Origin: Streptomyces sp. RPT161
Lineage (GTDB): Bacteria > Actinomycetota > Actinomycetes > Streptomycetales > Streptomycetaceae
Assembly: GCF_027533845.1 (NCBI RefSeq)
Contig: NZ_JAPZVN010000002.1
Span: forward strand, 310,001 to 374,000
Length of the DNA stretch: 64,000 nt
Reading direction: 5' to 3'
The notes beneath the pieces are model-generated. The model was not told the DNA's origin and searched no databases. It saw only the letters and a program-made list of their open reading frames with translations. Shown piece by piece: positions 33,502-41,953 of this stretch (within the stretch, counting starts at the first letter, position 1; every line of letters begins with the position of its first letter). A program made the position numbers and the translations under genes.

Positions 33502-34512
33502 CTAGGAGTTCAGTTCCGCGAGCACCCTCAGCGTCGTCGGATCAGGCGCCGTCACCAGGAGGTCGGTGACCGGACCGCGGCGCCACAACTCCAGGCGCTC
33601 GGCGATCCGTTGCCGTGGCCCGACGAGCGAGATCTCGTCGGCGAACGTGTCCGGCACGGCGGCCACCGCCTCTTCGCGCCGCCCGGCGAGGAACAGCTCC
33701 TGGATCCGCCGGGCCTGCTCCTCGAACCCCATACGGGCCATCAGATCGGCGTGGAAGTTGCGGGACCTGGCGCCCATGCCGCCGATGTAGAAGCCGAGCG
33801 TCAGCTTCACCGCGGCCAGCGCCTCCGCCGGATCGTCGCAGACCTGGGCCCGTACCATCGGCGCCACCATGAACCCCTCGGGCGCCTTCGCCAGCGAGGG
33901 CTGGTAGACGTCGGTGCGCAGCGGCGACCAGTACAACGGAAGCCAACCGTCCGCGATCCGCGTGGTCTGTGCGATGTTCTTCGGCCCCTCCGCGCCGAGC
34001 AGCACCGGCAGATCGGCGCGGAGCGGATGGGTGACCGACTTCAGCGCCCTGCCGAGTCCCGTACCGTCCGGGCCCTGGTACGGCAGGCCGTGGTAGTCGC
34101 CGCGCAGCCGCACGGGCGCGGTGCGGCGCAGCGCTTGGCGGACGACGTCGACGTACTCGCGGGTGGCGGTCAGCGGACTGCGCGGGAACGGGCGGCCGTA
34201 CCAGCCCTCGACGACCTGCGGCCCGGACAGTCCGAGGCCCAGCATCATCCGGCCGCCGGAGAGGTGGTCCAGGGTGAGCGCGTGCATCGCGGTCGCGGTG
34301 GGGGAGCGGGCGGCCATCTGCGCCACCGCCGTGCCCAGTCGGATGCGGGAGGTGTGGGCGGCGATCCAGGTCAGCGGCGTGAAGGCGTCCGAGCCCCAGG
34401 ACTCGGCGGTCCACACCGAGTGGTAGCCCAGCCGTTCGGCCTCGACGGCGAGGTCGAGATGCCGGGGGTCGGGGCCGCGCCCCCAGTAGCCGAGTGCCAG
34501 GCCTAGCCGCAT
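33502..34512 (-). CDS. LLM-class F420-dependent oxidoreductase
   Basis: A 336-residue TIM-barrel flavin/F420 enzyme of the luciferase-like group. The N-terminus is MRLGLALGYWGRGPDPRHLD, with AVEAERLGYHSVWTAESWG and TSRIRLGTAVAQMAARSP, then HLSGGRMMLGLGLSGPQVVEGW. It is of the MSMEG_3544/Rv3520c-like subgroup; Rv3520c belongs to the mycobacterial KstR regulon as I recall. The ATG at 34512 has GGGGGAAGG upstream. A 19-base perfect palindrome at 34531-34549, matching that before cyp125, suggests shared control. Likely reduces a C=C or C=O bond with F420H2. Confidence 0.87.
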   Translation of the reverse strand: MRLGLALGYWGRGPDPRHLDLAVEAERLGYHSVWTAESWGSDAFTPLTWIAAHTSRIRLGTAVAQMAARSPTATAMHALTLDHLSGGRMMLGLGLSGPQVVEGWYGRPFPRSPLTATREYVDVVRQALRRTAPVRLRGDYHGLPYQGPDGTGLGRALKSVTHPLRADLPVLLGAEGPKNIAQTTRIADGWLPLYWSPLRTDVYQPSLAKAPEGFMVAPMVRAQVCDDPAEALAAVKLTLGFYIGGMGARSRNFHADLMARMGFEEQARRIQELFLAGRREEAVAAVPDTFADEISLVGPRQRIAERLELWRRGPVTDLLVTAPDPTTLRVLAELNS

Positions 34513-34530
34513 CGCCTTCCCCCTCACCAC

Positions 34531-34549
34531 TTCTGACGCCCCGTCAGAA
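34531..34549. promoter_or_regulatory. TTCTGACG-N3-CGTCAGAA palindrome before the F420 oxidoreductase
   Basis: Perfect eight-base arms with a three-base spacer (CCC), 18 bases before the ATG. The core equals the site at 12428-12442 before cyp125. Probable TetR-type operator; the cognate regulator is not identified. Confidence 0.68.
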
Positions 34550-34578
34550 ACGGTACGGTCGGTGCCCGCGCGACGCAA

Positions 34579-34613
34579 CGGCCCCCGCCGAACCGGAAGT
34601 TCGACAGGGGCCG
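34579..34613 (-). terminator. hairpin terminator after the DUF5336 gene
   Basis: Outer arms CGGCCCC and GGGGCCG enclose an inner GAAC/GTTC pairing, just downstream of the minus-strand stop at 34639. Confidence 0.6.
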
Positions 34614-34638
34614 CTCTGCGCTGTTCGGCGGAAGCGTT

Positions 34639-35472
34639 TCAGCCGCGCTGGATGCCCGTGGTGTCCTGGAGCACCCCGCGCCGTCCGTCCTGGGTCTGCG
34701 CGACCAGCGCGGCACCGCGCTGGTCCACCGCGAGGTACCAGGTGCCCGGCGTCAGTTCGGCGACCGGGGTCGGCGAACCGTCCTCCGGGTAGATCGGCCG
34801 CGGCACCGGCACCGCGAACCAGAACGGTGCGAACTCCACGCCGCCGCCGGACGGTGCCTGAGCGGCCGCCGCGGGCTGACCGCCGCCGAGCGGGGCACCC
34901 GGCTGCTGCGACTGGTCGGCGTACGGCTGCTGCCCAGCGGGGTAGCCGTAACCGTGGGACTGCTCCGTACCGTAAGGCTGGCCACCGAAGGGCTGGCCGC
35001 CGTAGGGCTGGGCCGGGGCCGGCTTGGGGGCGCTGACCAGGGCGGCCTTCAGCGCCGGGACGCGCGGCGTGACGATGGCGACGGCGGCCATCGCCGCGGT
35101 GGCCACGAAGCCGAGGATGGCGCCGATGCCCGGGCTCACGCCCTGGCCGCCGCCCATCAGGGCCCACAGCGCGCTCCACGCGGCGAACACCGCCAGTGCG
35201 GTGCCCCACTGGTCCAGGGTGAGCCCCGCGGGCTTGCGGCCCTCGGGCAGGAAGCGGGCGCCGACGATCAGGGCCGCGGCGATTATCCCGGCCAGGAAGA
35301 TCGACGGAAGCACGGGGAACAGCGACGACTTCCACGCGTTCGGCATCGTGACCTGGCCACACAGGTTGCCGCAGTCGCTTACCGAGAAGAAGTCCAGGAA
35401 TGACGCGATGAGCAGCAGCGCCGCTGCACCGATCACCGCGCCGTCGCCTCGGGTGAGGGAGCGGATGTTCAC
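34639..35472 (-). CDS. DUF5336-type membrane protein with a Gly/Gln-rich tail
   Basis: A 277-residue protein. Four membrane helices occupy residues ~12-145 (DGAVIGAAALLLIASFLDFF first, GIGAILGFVATAAMAAVAIV last). A low-complexity stretch follows with repeats PYGGQPFGGQPYGTEQSHGY and QQP motifs. A ~65-residue C-terminal unit (FAPFWFAVPVPRPIYPEDGS, then VDQRGAALVAQTQDG) may be a small beta domain. The GTG at 35472 follows AAAGGA and is preferred over an upstream start. Common in Streptomyces, function unknown; the tail may mediate interaction at the membrane. Confidence 0.78.
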   Translation of the reverse strand: MNIRSLTRGDGAVIGAAALLLIASFLDFFSVSDCGNLCGQVTMPNAWKSSLFPVLPSIFLAGIIAAALIVGARFLPEGRKPAGLTLDQWGTALAVFAAWSALWALMGGGQGVSPGIGAILGFVATAAMAAVAIVTPRVPALKAALVSAPKPAPAQPYGGQPFGGQPYGTEQSHGYGYPAGQQPYADQSQQPGAPLGGGQPAAAAQAPSGGGVEFAPFWFAVPVPRPIYPEDGSPTPVAELTPGTWYLAVDQRGAALVAQTQDGRRGVLQDTTGIQRG

Positions 35473-35609
35473 GTAGTGGTCCTTTGTCAGTTCGGTGTCG
35501 TCGCTGTCGCCGGTACGCGCAGCGCGCTCCGCTCGGCAAGGCGGAGTGCGGGGGGCACCCATGGTACGGGTGTGGCGGCCCGCTGGTCAGCGGGGACGGT
35601 TGGCGGACC

Positions 35610-36362
<753 letters not shown>

Positions 36363-36992
36363 TTACAGCCAACCGTTGGTGCGCGCGGCGCGTACCGCTT
36401 CCATGCGGTTGCGCGTCGAGGTCTTCCCGATCGCCGACGACAGGTAGTTGCGGACGGTGGACGTCGACAGATGGAGCCTGGCCGCGATGTCGGTGACCGT
36501 CGCGCCGTCCGCTGCCGCGTTCAGGGCGTCGCGCTCACGGGTGGTGAGCGGGTTGGGGCCCGCGCTGAGCGCGACGGCGGCCAGGGTGGGGTCGACCACC
36601 CGTTCTCCGGCGAGCACCCGCCGGATCGCGGCCGCCAGTTCCTCGACAGGGCCGTCCTTGACCAGGAAGCCGCTCGCCCCGGCCTCCATCGCGCGCCGCA
36701 GATACCCGGGGCGGCCGAACGTGGTGAGGATCAGCACCTGGCACCGCGGCAGCGCCAGCCGCAGGTCCGCCGCCGCGTCCAGACCGCTGCGGCCCGGCAA
36801 CTCGATGTCGAGCAGTGCCACGTCGGGGCGCACCTCCCTGGCGGTGGGCACGATGGCGTCCCCGTCCGAGACCTGCGCGACGACCTCGATGTCGTCCTCA
36901 AGCCCCAGCAGCAGCGCCAGCGCGCCACGCATCATGCGCTGGTCCTCGGCCAGGAGGACCTTGATGGACTTCGCGGGATGCTGCTCGGTCAT
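36363..36992 (-). CDS. NarL/DesR-type response regulator
   Basis: A 209-residue regulator. Receiver residues are AEDQRMMRGALALLLGLEDD, phosphoacceptor Asp in DVALLDIELPGRSG near residue 59, and GFLVKDGPVEEL with the conserved Lys. The LuxR-type helix-turn-helix is LTTRERDALNAAADGATVTD, then STSTVRNYLSSAIGKTSTRN. It is encoded 24 bases after the histidine kinase, so they form a cognate pair of the DesK/DesR type. The target could be membrane lipid or transporter genes, but none is adjacent. Confidence 0.92.
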   Translation of the reverse strand: MTEQHPAKSIKVLLAEDQRMMRGALALLLGLEDDIEVVAQVSDGDAIVPTAREVRPDVALLDIELPGRSGLDAAADLRLALPRCQVLILTTFGRPGYLRRAMEAGASGFLVKDGPVEELAAAIRRVLAGERVVDPTLAAVALSAGPNPLTTRERDALNAAADGATVTDIAARLHLSTSTVRNYLSSAIGKTSTRNRMEAVRAARTNGWL

Positions 36993-37016
36993 GGGCAGAT
37001 CGTATGGCGGCGGTGC

Positions 37017-38327
37017 TCATGGCCTCGCGAAGTGGTCCTCCTCCACGGGCAGTTCGGCTGTCAGCTGGAAGCCGCGGCGGGGCGCCGGGCCCGCGCTCAG
37101 GGAGCCACCCGCCATGGTGAGGCGCTCGGTCAGGCCCTTCAGGCCGTTGCCCCCGGTCGAGGCGCCGGCGGCCTCGCCGCTGCCGTCGCCGTCGTCGCTG
37201 ATGCGCAGGACCGCGCGGTCGCCGCCGGTGTCCAGCTCTATCCGGCAGGACGACGCCCGGCTGTGCCGTACGACGTTCGTCACGCCTTCCCGCACCACCC
37301 AGCCCATCAGCGCCTCGGTCTGCGGAGGCAGCGGTGGGCCCGACTCATGGACGGTGGCCTGTATGCCGGAGGCGTCCAACGCGGAGCGGGCGCGGTCGAG
37401 TTCGGTCGCCAGGCTGCCGTCGCGGTAGCCGGATACCGCCTCCCGTATCTCGGTGAGCGCCTGGCGGCTCACCGACTCGATGTCGGACGCGTGGCTGAGC
37501 GCGGCGTCCAGGTCGCGCGGCGCCAGACGGCGCACCGCCTCCGCCTTCACCGCCACCACCGACATGGTGTGACCGAGCAGATCGTGCAGGTCCCGGGAGA
37601 AGCGCAGCCGCTCCTGGCTGACCGCGGTCCGGGCCAACTCCTGCCTGGTGGTGCGCAGTTGGGCGATGACCTGGTGGAGTGAGAGGACCGCGGCGGTCAC
37701 CAGTCCGGACAGGAGGGTTCCGTACGCGGTGCCGGCGGAGTCCCAGAAGTCGCCACTGTGGAACCCGGATATCACCCCGTCGGAGGCGGACAGAGCGACC
37801 AGCGCCATGCCCAGTTGTCTGCCGCCCAGCGCCGCCCCGCAGGCCAGCGAGAGCATGATGAACAGCAGAAGCCAGCTGTGCCCGAACGGGATGGCGGTCG
37901 CATAGGTGAGCGCGGCGAGCACCAGCAGCAGACAGCGCGATCGCCGCCCGTCCTTGAGGCTCTCGTCGAACGCCGCCCTGACCGCCATCACATAGACCAC
38001 GGCGAACAGGGCGAGCGCGGGGTAGGCCAGCCAAGCCGGTCCGACCCGGCCGTGCGCCACATCGGCGCCCGGTGCGATCAGCATCGTCAGCCAGGGGACC
38101 ATAGCGGCGGCGGTGGGCGCCTTGAGCTTCTCTATGTACCTGTCCAGTTCGGCGCCCCGCAGGTGCCGCATCTCATGCGCGTCGAGCAGTCCCTGTTGGC
38201 GGTGCTCCCTGCGGCAACGCCATCGCTCCCGGGCGGCCCGAAACCCTTCGCCGGCCCATGTCCACTCATTCCCCCGTGTCCCCGTCATCGTCCTTCGTCC
38301 GTTCTGGTCGTGCTGGTCGAATTCCAT
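37017..38327 (-). CDS. sensor histidine kinase (DesK-like, HisKA_3)
   Basis: A 436-residue kinase. Residues ~75-210 hold about five membrane helices. The dimerisation box with phosphoacceptor His is RFSRDLHDLLGHTMSVVAVK near residue 245. The HATPase part has WVVREGVTNVVRHSRA (N box), ISDDGDGSG (G1) and GGNGLKGLTERLTMAGG (G2). The start at 38327 is uncertain; ATG 38288 would remove 13 residues. The multi-helix sensor suggests detection of a membrane property or a lipophilic compound, as in DesK. Confidence 0.9.
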   Translation of the reverse strand: MEFDQHDQNGRRTMTGTRGNEWTWAGEGFRAARERWRCRREHRQQGLLDAHEMRHLRGAELDRYIEKLKAPTAAAMVPWLTMLIAPGADVAHGRVGPAWLAYPALALFAVVYVMAVRAAFDESLKDGRRSRCLLLVLAALTYATAIPFGHSWLLLFIMLSLACGAALGGRQLGMALVALSASDGVISGFHSGDFWDSAGTAYGTLLSGLVTAAVLSLHQVIAQLRTTRQELARTAVSQERLRFSRDLHDLLGHTMSVVAVKAEAVRRLAPRDLDAALSHASDIESVSRQALTEIREAVSGYRDGSLATELDRARSALDASGIQATVHESGPPLPPQTEALMGWVVREGVTNVVRHSRASSCRIELDTGGDRAVLRISDDGDGSGEAAGASTGGNGLKGLTERLTMAGGSLSAGPAPRRGFQLTAELPVEEDHFARP

Positions 38328-38634
38328 GATGGAGGTGCGCCGGGCCGCGCGTCATCGGGGGATCGGTTGCCGATCGGCGCCGGAAGGCTGATTGGCGCCT
38401 CATCCTCCGGGGCGCCGAAGATCCGCCCATCGGCTGACTGTGCGTCAAGTATTCCCTGTGAAACCGTGATGCGTTATACAGACCCCATCGACTAGAACGC
38501 GTTCTACGTGTTGCCAGGCGATGGCCCTGAACGACCCCGGCGCGGCCGACGGTGCGGACGGTCGCGCCGGGGTCCCGACCGACCGTCCGTTTCTCCGGGG
38601 CCGCCGCCCCGGACCGCCGTGAGGAGCCGCGCAG
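38328..38634. other. intergenic region upstream of the hsd4B-like operon
   Basis: A 307-base gap between a divergent kinase gene and the hydratase gene. It contains one perfect KstR-type palindrome (38493-38506) and a modest hairpin-forming region around 38525-38620 (CGGCCGACGGTGCGGACGG). No coding frame or RNA gene is recognised. Confidence 0.5.
38493..38506. promoter_or_regulatory. perfect KstR-type operator upstream of the hsd4B-like operon
   Basis: TAGAACGCGTTCTA is a perfect 14-base palindrome and an exact match to TnnAACnnGTTnnA. It is the best KstR site in the window, 128 bases upstream of the ATG at 38635. Confidence 0.85.
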
Positions 38635-39489
38635 ATGCCGATCGACGTCGCCCGGGCCACCGCCGCCGAGGCCCGCAGCACCGAACTCACCTGGGGACAC
38701 AAGGACGTCCAGCTCTACCACCTGGGCATCGGCGCGGGCGTCCCCGCCACGGACGCCGACGAACTGCGGTACACGCTGGAGAGCAGACTGCACGTACTGC
38801 CCAGCTTCGCCACCGTCGCGGGCGGCGGTATGGCCGTCGCCGGCGGCATGGCCGCACCCGGCATCGACGTCGACCTGGCCGCCGTGCTGCACGGCGGGCA
38901 GAGCGTCGAACTGCACCGGCCGATCCCGGTCAGCGGCAGGGCGGTTCAGCAGTCCAGGGTCGCCGCGGTGTACGACAAGGGGAAGGCCGCCGTCATCGTG
39001 CTGCGCTCCGACGCGGCGGACGCGGACGGACCGTTGTGGACCTGCGACACCCAGATCTACGTCCGAGGCGAGGGCGGCTTCGGCGGCGAGCGCGGCCCAT
39101 CCGTCCGCCTCGACCCGCCGCGACGTGAACCCGACCGGATCGTGGAGCGCACCACCAGGCCGGACCAGGCGCTGCTCTACCGGCTCTCCGGCGACTGGAA
39201 CCCGCTGCACGCCGACCCGGAGTTCGCCAAGCTGGCGGGATTCGACCGGCCGATCCTGCACGGGCTGTGCTCCTACGGCATCGTGCTCAAGGCCGTGGTG
39301 GACACCGTGCTCGGCGGAGAGGTCGCCCGGGTGACCTCCTACGCCACCCGGTTCGCCGGGATCTTCTTCCCCGGCGAGACGCTGCGCATCCGGATGTGGG
39401 CTGAGGAGGGGCGCGTCCAGGTGTCGGCCACCGCCGTGGAACGGGAGGACGCCCCGGTGCTCACCGACACCGTCATCCAGCACTCGTAG
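38635..39489 (+). CDS. hsd4B: MaoC-type enoyl-CoA hydratase (Hsd4B/Rv3538-like)
   Basis: A 284-residue double hot-dog hydratase. The N-terminal non-catalytic half contains YHLGIGAGVPATDADELRYT and IYVRGEGGFGG. The catalytic half has the hydratase motif SGDWNPLHADPEFAKLAGFD near residue 186, with the Asp/His pair, and RPILHGLCSYGIVLKAVVD. It resembles Rv3538/Hsd4B as I remember it, which hydrates enoyl-CoA intermediates of the sterol side chain. The ATG at 38635 follows GAGGAGC. First gene of an operon with an alcohol dehydrogenase and a ChsB1-like dehydrogenase, under a perfect KstR box. Confidence 0.88.
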   Translation: MPIDVARATAAEARSTELTWGHKDVQLYHLGIGAGVPATDADELRYTLESRLHVLPSFATVAGGGMAVAGGMAAPGIDVDLAAVLHGGQSVELHRPIPVSGRAVQQSRVAAVYDKGKAAVIVLRSDAADADGPLWTCDTQIYVRGEGGFGGERGPSVRLDPPRREPDRIVERTTRPDQALLYRLSGDWNPLHADPEFAKLAGFDRPILHGLCSYGIVLKAVVDTVLGGEVARVTSYATRFAGIFFPGETLRIRMWAEEGRVQVSATAVEREDAPVLTDTVIQHS

Positions 39490-39503
39490 CGAAGGGACGC
39501 GTC

Positions 39504-40580
39504 ATGCGTGCGGCCGTACAACGGGAGATCGGACAGGACAAGCTCGAAGTCGTGGACGACGCCGAGGCGGTGGGATTCGGCCCCGGCAAGGTACGTCTGC
39601 GGATCAAGGCCACCGGACTGTGTCACTCCGACCTGTCGGCGATGAACGGCGTGCTGCCGCAGCCCGCCCCGTTCATCCCGGGGCACGAGGGCGCGGGCGA
39701 GATCGTGGAGGTCGGCGAGGGCGTCGACCGACTCAAGGCGGGAGACCGGGTGCTTGTCTGCTGGCTGCCCGCCTGCGGCCAGTGCCCGTCGTGCCAGCGC
39801 GGCCAGACCCATCTGTGCCTCACCGGGTTCCTCAACGCGGCCACTCCCAACTACCGCTGCGCCTCCGGGGATGTGTTCGGCTTCGCCGGAACCGGCACGT
39901 TCGCCGAGGAACTTGTGGTGGACGCCGCGTGCGCGGTACCGATCCCGGACGATGTGCCCTACGAGATCGCCGCGCTCATCGGCTGCGGGGTCACCACCGG
40001 AATCGGCGCCGCGCTCAACACCGCGAAGGTGCGGGCCGGTTCGTCGGTCGCCGTGCTCGGCTGCGGTGGCGTCGGCATCTCCGTCATCCAGGGTGCGCGG
40101 GCCGCCGGTGCCGCCGAGATCGTCGCCGTCGACCCGGTCGCGGCGCGCCGCGAGGGCGCGGTGCGGTTCGGGGCCACCGAGGCGGTCGGCCCGGAGGAGT
40201 TGGCCGACGCCAGGAACCGGCTCACCAGTGGTGAGGGCTTCGACTACGTCTTCGAGGTCGTCGGCCGCTCCGACACCGCCCGTACCGCGTACGAGACCAC
40301 CCGGCGCGGCGGCACGCTCTGCGTCGTGGGGGCGGGCGCGATGGACGACTTCCTCAAGATCAACATGTTTGAGCTGTTCTTCGACGAGAAGCGCATCCTG
40401 CCGTCGCTCTACGGAGGCGGCGATGTGCTGCGCTCCTACCAGCGGGTGATCAGGCTGTGGCGCGCCGGGCGGATCGATCTGGCCGGGTTGATCACCCACC
40501 GGGTGCGGTTGGAAGAGGTCAATGAGGCGGTGCGGCAGATGCGCAGCGGTGAGGCGCTCAGGACATCCATCACTGTGTGA
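39504..40580 (+). CDS. zinc-dependent medium-chain alcohol dehydrogenase
   Basis: A 358-residue MDR enzyme. Catalytic zinc ligands are in GLCHSDLSAMN (Cys38) and GHEGAGEIVEVG (His60/Glu61), and structural zinc Cys in ACGQCPSCQRGQTHLC. The cofactor fold is SSVAVLGCGGVGISVIQGAR, with Asp in IVAVDPVAAR favouring NAD+. The length and the GxGxxG fingerprint match class III-like alcohol dehydrogenases. It is 14 bases after the hydratase. In the operon it may oxidise the alcohol made by the P450 or a hydroxyacyl intermediate. Confidence 0.9.
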   Translation: MRAAVQREIGQDKLEVVDDAEAVGFGPGKVRLRIKATGLCHSDLSAMNGVLPQPAPFIPGHEGAGEIVEVGEGVDRLKAGDRVLVCWLPACGQCPSCQRGQTHLCLTGFLNAATPNYRCASGDVFGFAGTGTFAEELVVDAACAVPIPDDVPYEIAALIGCGVTTGIGAALNTAKVRAGSSVAVLGCGGVGISVIQGARAAGAAEIVAVDPVAARREGAVRFGATEAVGPEELADARNRLTSGEGFDYVFEVVGRSDTARTAYETTRRGGTLCVVGAGAMDDFLKINMFELFFDEKRILPSLYGGGDVLRSYQRVIRLWRAGRIDLAGLITHRVRLEEVNEAVRQMRSGEALRTSITV

Positions 40581-40622
40581 GCCGCCCGCCCTGTTCGTCC
40601 CGCGCACATCGGAGGTGGAGGT

Positions 40623-41567
40623 ATGGCCGTGTTGAACGGCAGGACCGCGATCGTCACCGGCGCGGGACGCGGTCTCGGCCGCGCCGAGGCACTGGAACTG
40701 GCCAGACTGGGCGCGAGGGTCGTGGTCAACGACTTCGGACAGCCCGGCCGGGACGGCACGGGGGAGGCGTCGGCCGCCCCCGCCGACCAGGTCGTGGCCG
40801 AGATCGTCGCGGCGGGCGGCGAGGCGGTGGCCCACCACGGCGACGTGGCGGACTTCGAGCAGGCCCGGGAGCTGGTCCAAATAGCCCTGGACACCTACGG
40901 ATCGCTGGACATCCTGGTCAACAACGCGGGCATCCTGCGCGACCGGATGGTCTTCTCGATGTCCGAGGACGAGTGGGACTCGGTGATCCGGGTCCATCTC
41001 AAGGGCCACTTCAACATGGTCCGCTTCGTGGCGGCGCACTGGCGGGAACGCGCCAAGGCCTCCGGTGGCGCGGTGTACGGGCGAATCGTCAACACCTCGT
41101 CCGAGGCGTTCGTCGCCGGGTCGGCGGGGCAGCCCAACTACGCCGCCGCGAAGGGCGGGATCATCGGGCTGACGACGTCGAGCGCGCTGGCGCTGCGCAA
41201 GTACGGGGTGACGGTCAACGCGATCTGCCCGCGGGCCCGCACGCGGATGACGCGGGACGTGTTCGAGGGGTTCGCGGCTCCAGCGGAAGGGGTGGATCCG
41301 CTGGCGCCCGAGCATGTCGCTCCGCTGGTCGGCTATCTGGCCGGGCCCGCCGCGCAGCGGGTCAACGGGCAGGTGCTGGTGGTGCACGGCGGCATGGTCG
41401 CCGTACTGGACCGACCGCGCGTCGCCGCGCGGTTCGACACGGGCAAGGAGGTCTTCTCCTACGAGGAACTGGAGGATCTGCTCACGCCGTACTTTGCCGG
41501 GAGGGATCCGGAGGAGACGTTCGCGGCCCCCGAGATCTTGGGCCTCAAGCACTCGGTGCGGGGCTAG
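40623..41567 (+). CDS. SDR-family hydroxyacyl-CoA dehydrogenase (ChsB1/Rv3502c-like)
   Basis: A 314-residue short-chain dehydrogenase. The cofactor motif is VTGAGRGLGRAEALELARLG, NNAGILRDRM follows, and the catalytic Ser-Tyr-Lys lie in IVNTSSEAFVAGSAGQPNYAAAKGG. The C-terminal extension (EVFSYEELEDLLTPYFAGRDPEETFAA) is unusual for SDRs but is present in Rv3502c-type enzymes as I recall. ChsB1 oxidises the 3-hydroxyacyl-CoA of the C8 cholesterol side chain, the step before FadA5 thiolysis. Third gene of the operon, 42 bases after the alcohol dehydrogenase, ATG with GGAGGTGGAG upstream. Confidence 0.87.
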   Translation: MAVLNGRTAIVTGAGRGLGRAEALELARLGARVVVNDFGQPGRDGTGEASAAPADQVVAEIVAAGGEAVAHHGDVADFEQARELVQIALDTYGSLDILVNNAGILRDRMVFSMSEDEWDSVIRVHLKGHFNMVRFVAAHWRERAKASGGAVYGRIVNTSSEAFVAGSAGQPNYAAAKGGIIGLTTSSALALRKYGVTVNAICPRARTRMTRDVFEGFAAPAEGVDPLAPEHVAPLVGYLAGPAAQRVNGQVLVVHGGMVAVLDRPRVAARFDTGKEVFSYEELEDLLTPYFAGRDPEETFAAPEILGLKHSVRG

Positions 41568-41568
41568 G

Positions 41569-41622
41569 CGCTTTTGGGGCGAGCCCCCCGACCCTCAAGG
41601 GGCTGAGGGCCCGCCCCAAGCG
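41569..41622. terminator. bidirectional terminator hairpin
   Basis: An outer stem (CGCTTTTGGGGCG with CGCCCCAAGCG, a two-base bulge) encloses an inner AGCCCC/GGGGCT hairpin. It sits between the convergent SDR gene and a small minus-strand gene. The TTTTGGGGCG string gives a short T-run. Confidence 0.65.
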
Positions 41623-41778
41623 TCACGCGTCGTGGTCCGGGCGTCGGTGCTTGCCATGAGCCGGGACGGAGTCCTCTTCCACGGGGGCGGCGGAGCCGCG
41701 GTGCCGTCCCCCCTCGGCCCCCAGGGCGGCCGCCTGTTGGGCGCGGTCGTCGGTGCTTTCGGTACGGGCTTCGGGCAT
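41623..41778 (-). CDS. small hypothetical protein, 51 aa
   Basis: ATG 41778 with GGAG 11 bases upstream encodes a 51-residue, very hydrophilic protein: MPEARTESTDDRAQQAAALG, then a Gly/His/Arg-rich middle and the basic end HGKHRRPDHDA. It is probably disordered, with no Cys or membrane segment. Codon positions show the GC bias of a real gene and the ribosome site is good. Function unknown. Confidence 0.6.
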   Translation of the reverse strand: MPEARTESTDDRAQQAAALGAEGGRHRGSAAPVEEDSVPAHGKHRRPDHDA

Positions 41779-41953
41779 CAGAACTTTCTCCGTCGGGATC
41801 GCTTAAGGAGATGGCGAATTGGGGCGGAAGCGTACACAACACGCTTATCACGGCCGCCCGTTAACCTCGCGCTACCCACCGGTGGCCGGGTCGACACGGC
41901 CGTACGGCCCCTGATCAAGTCTAACGGCGGACAAGATCCATCGGCCAAGCCCC

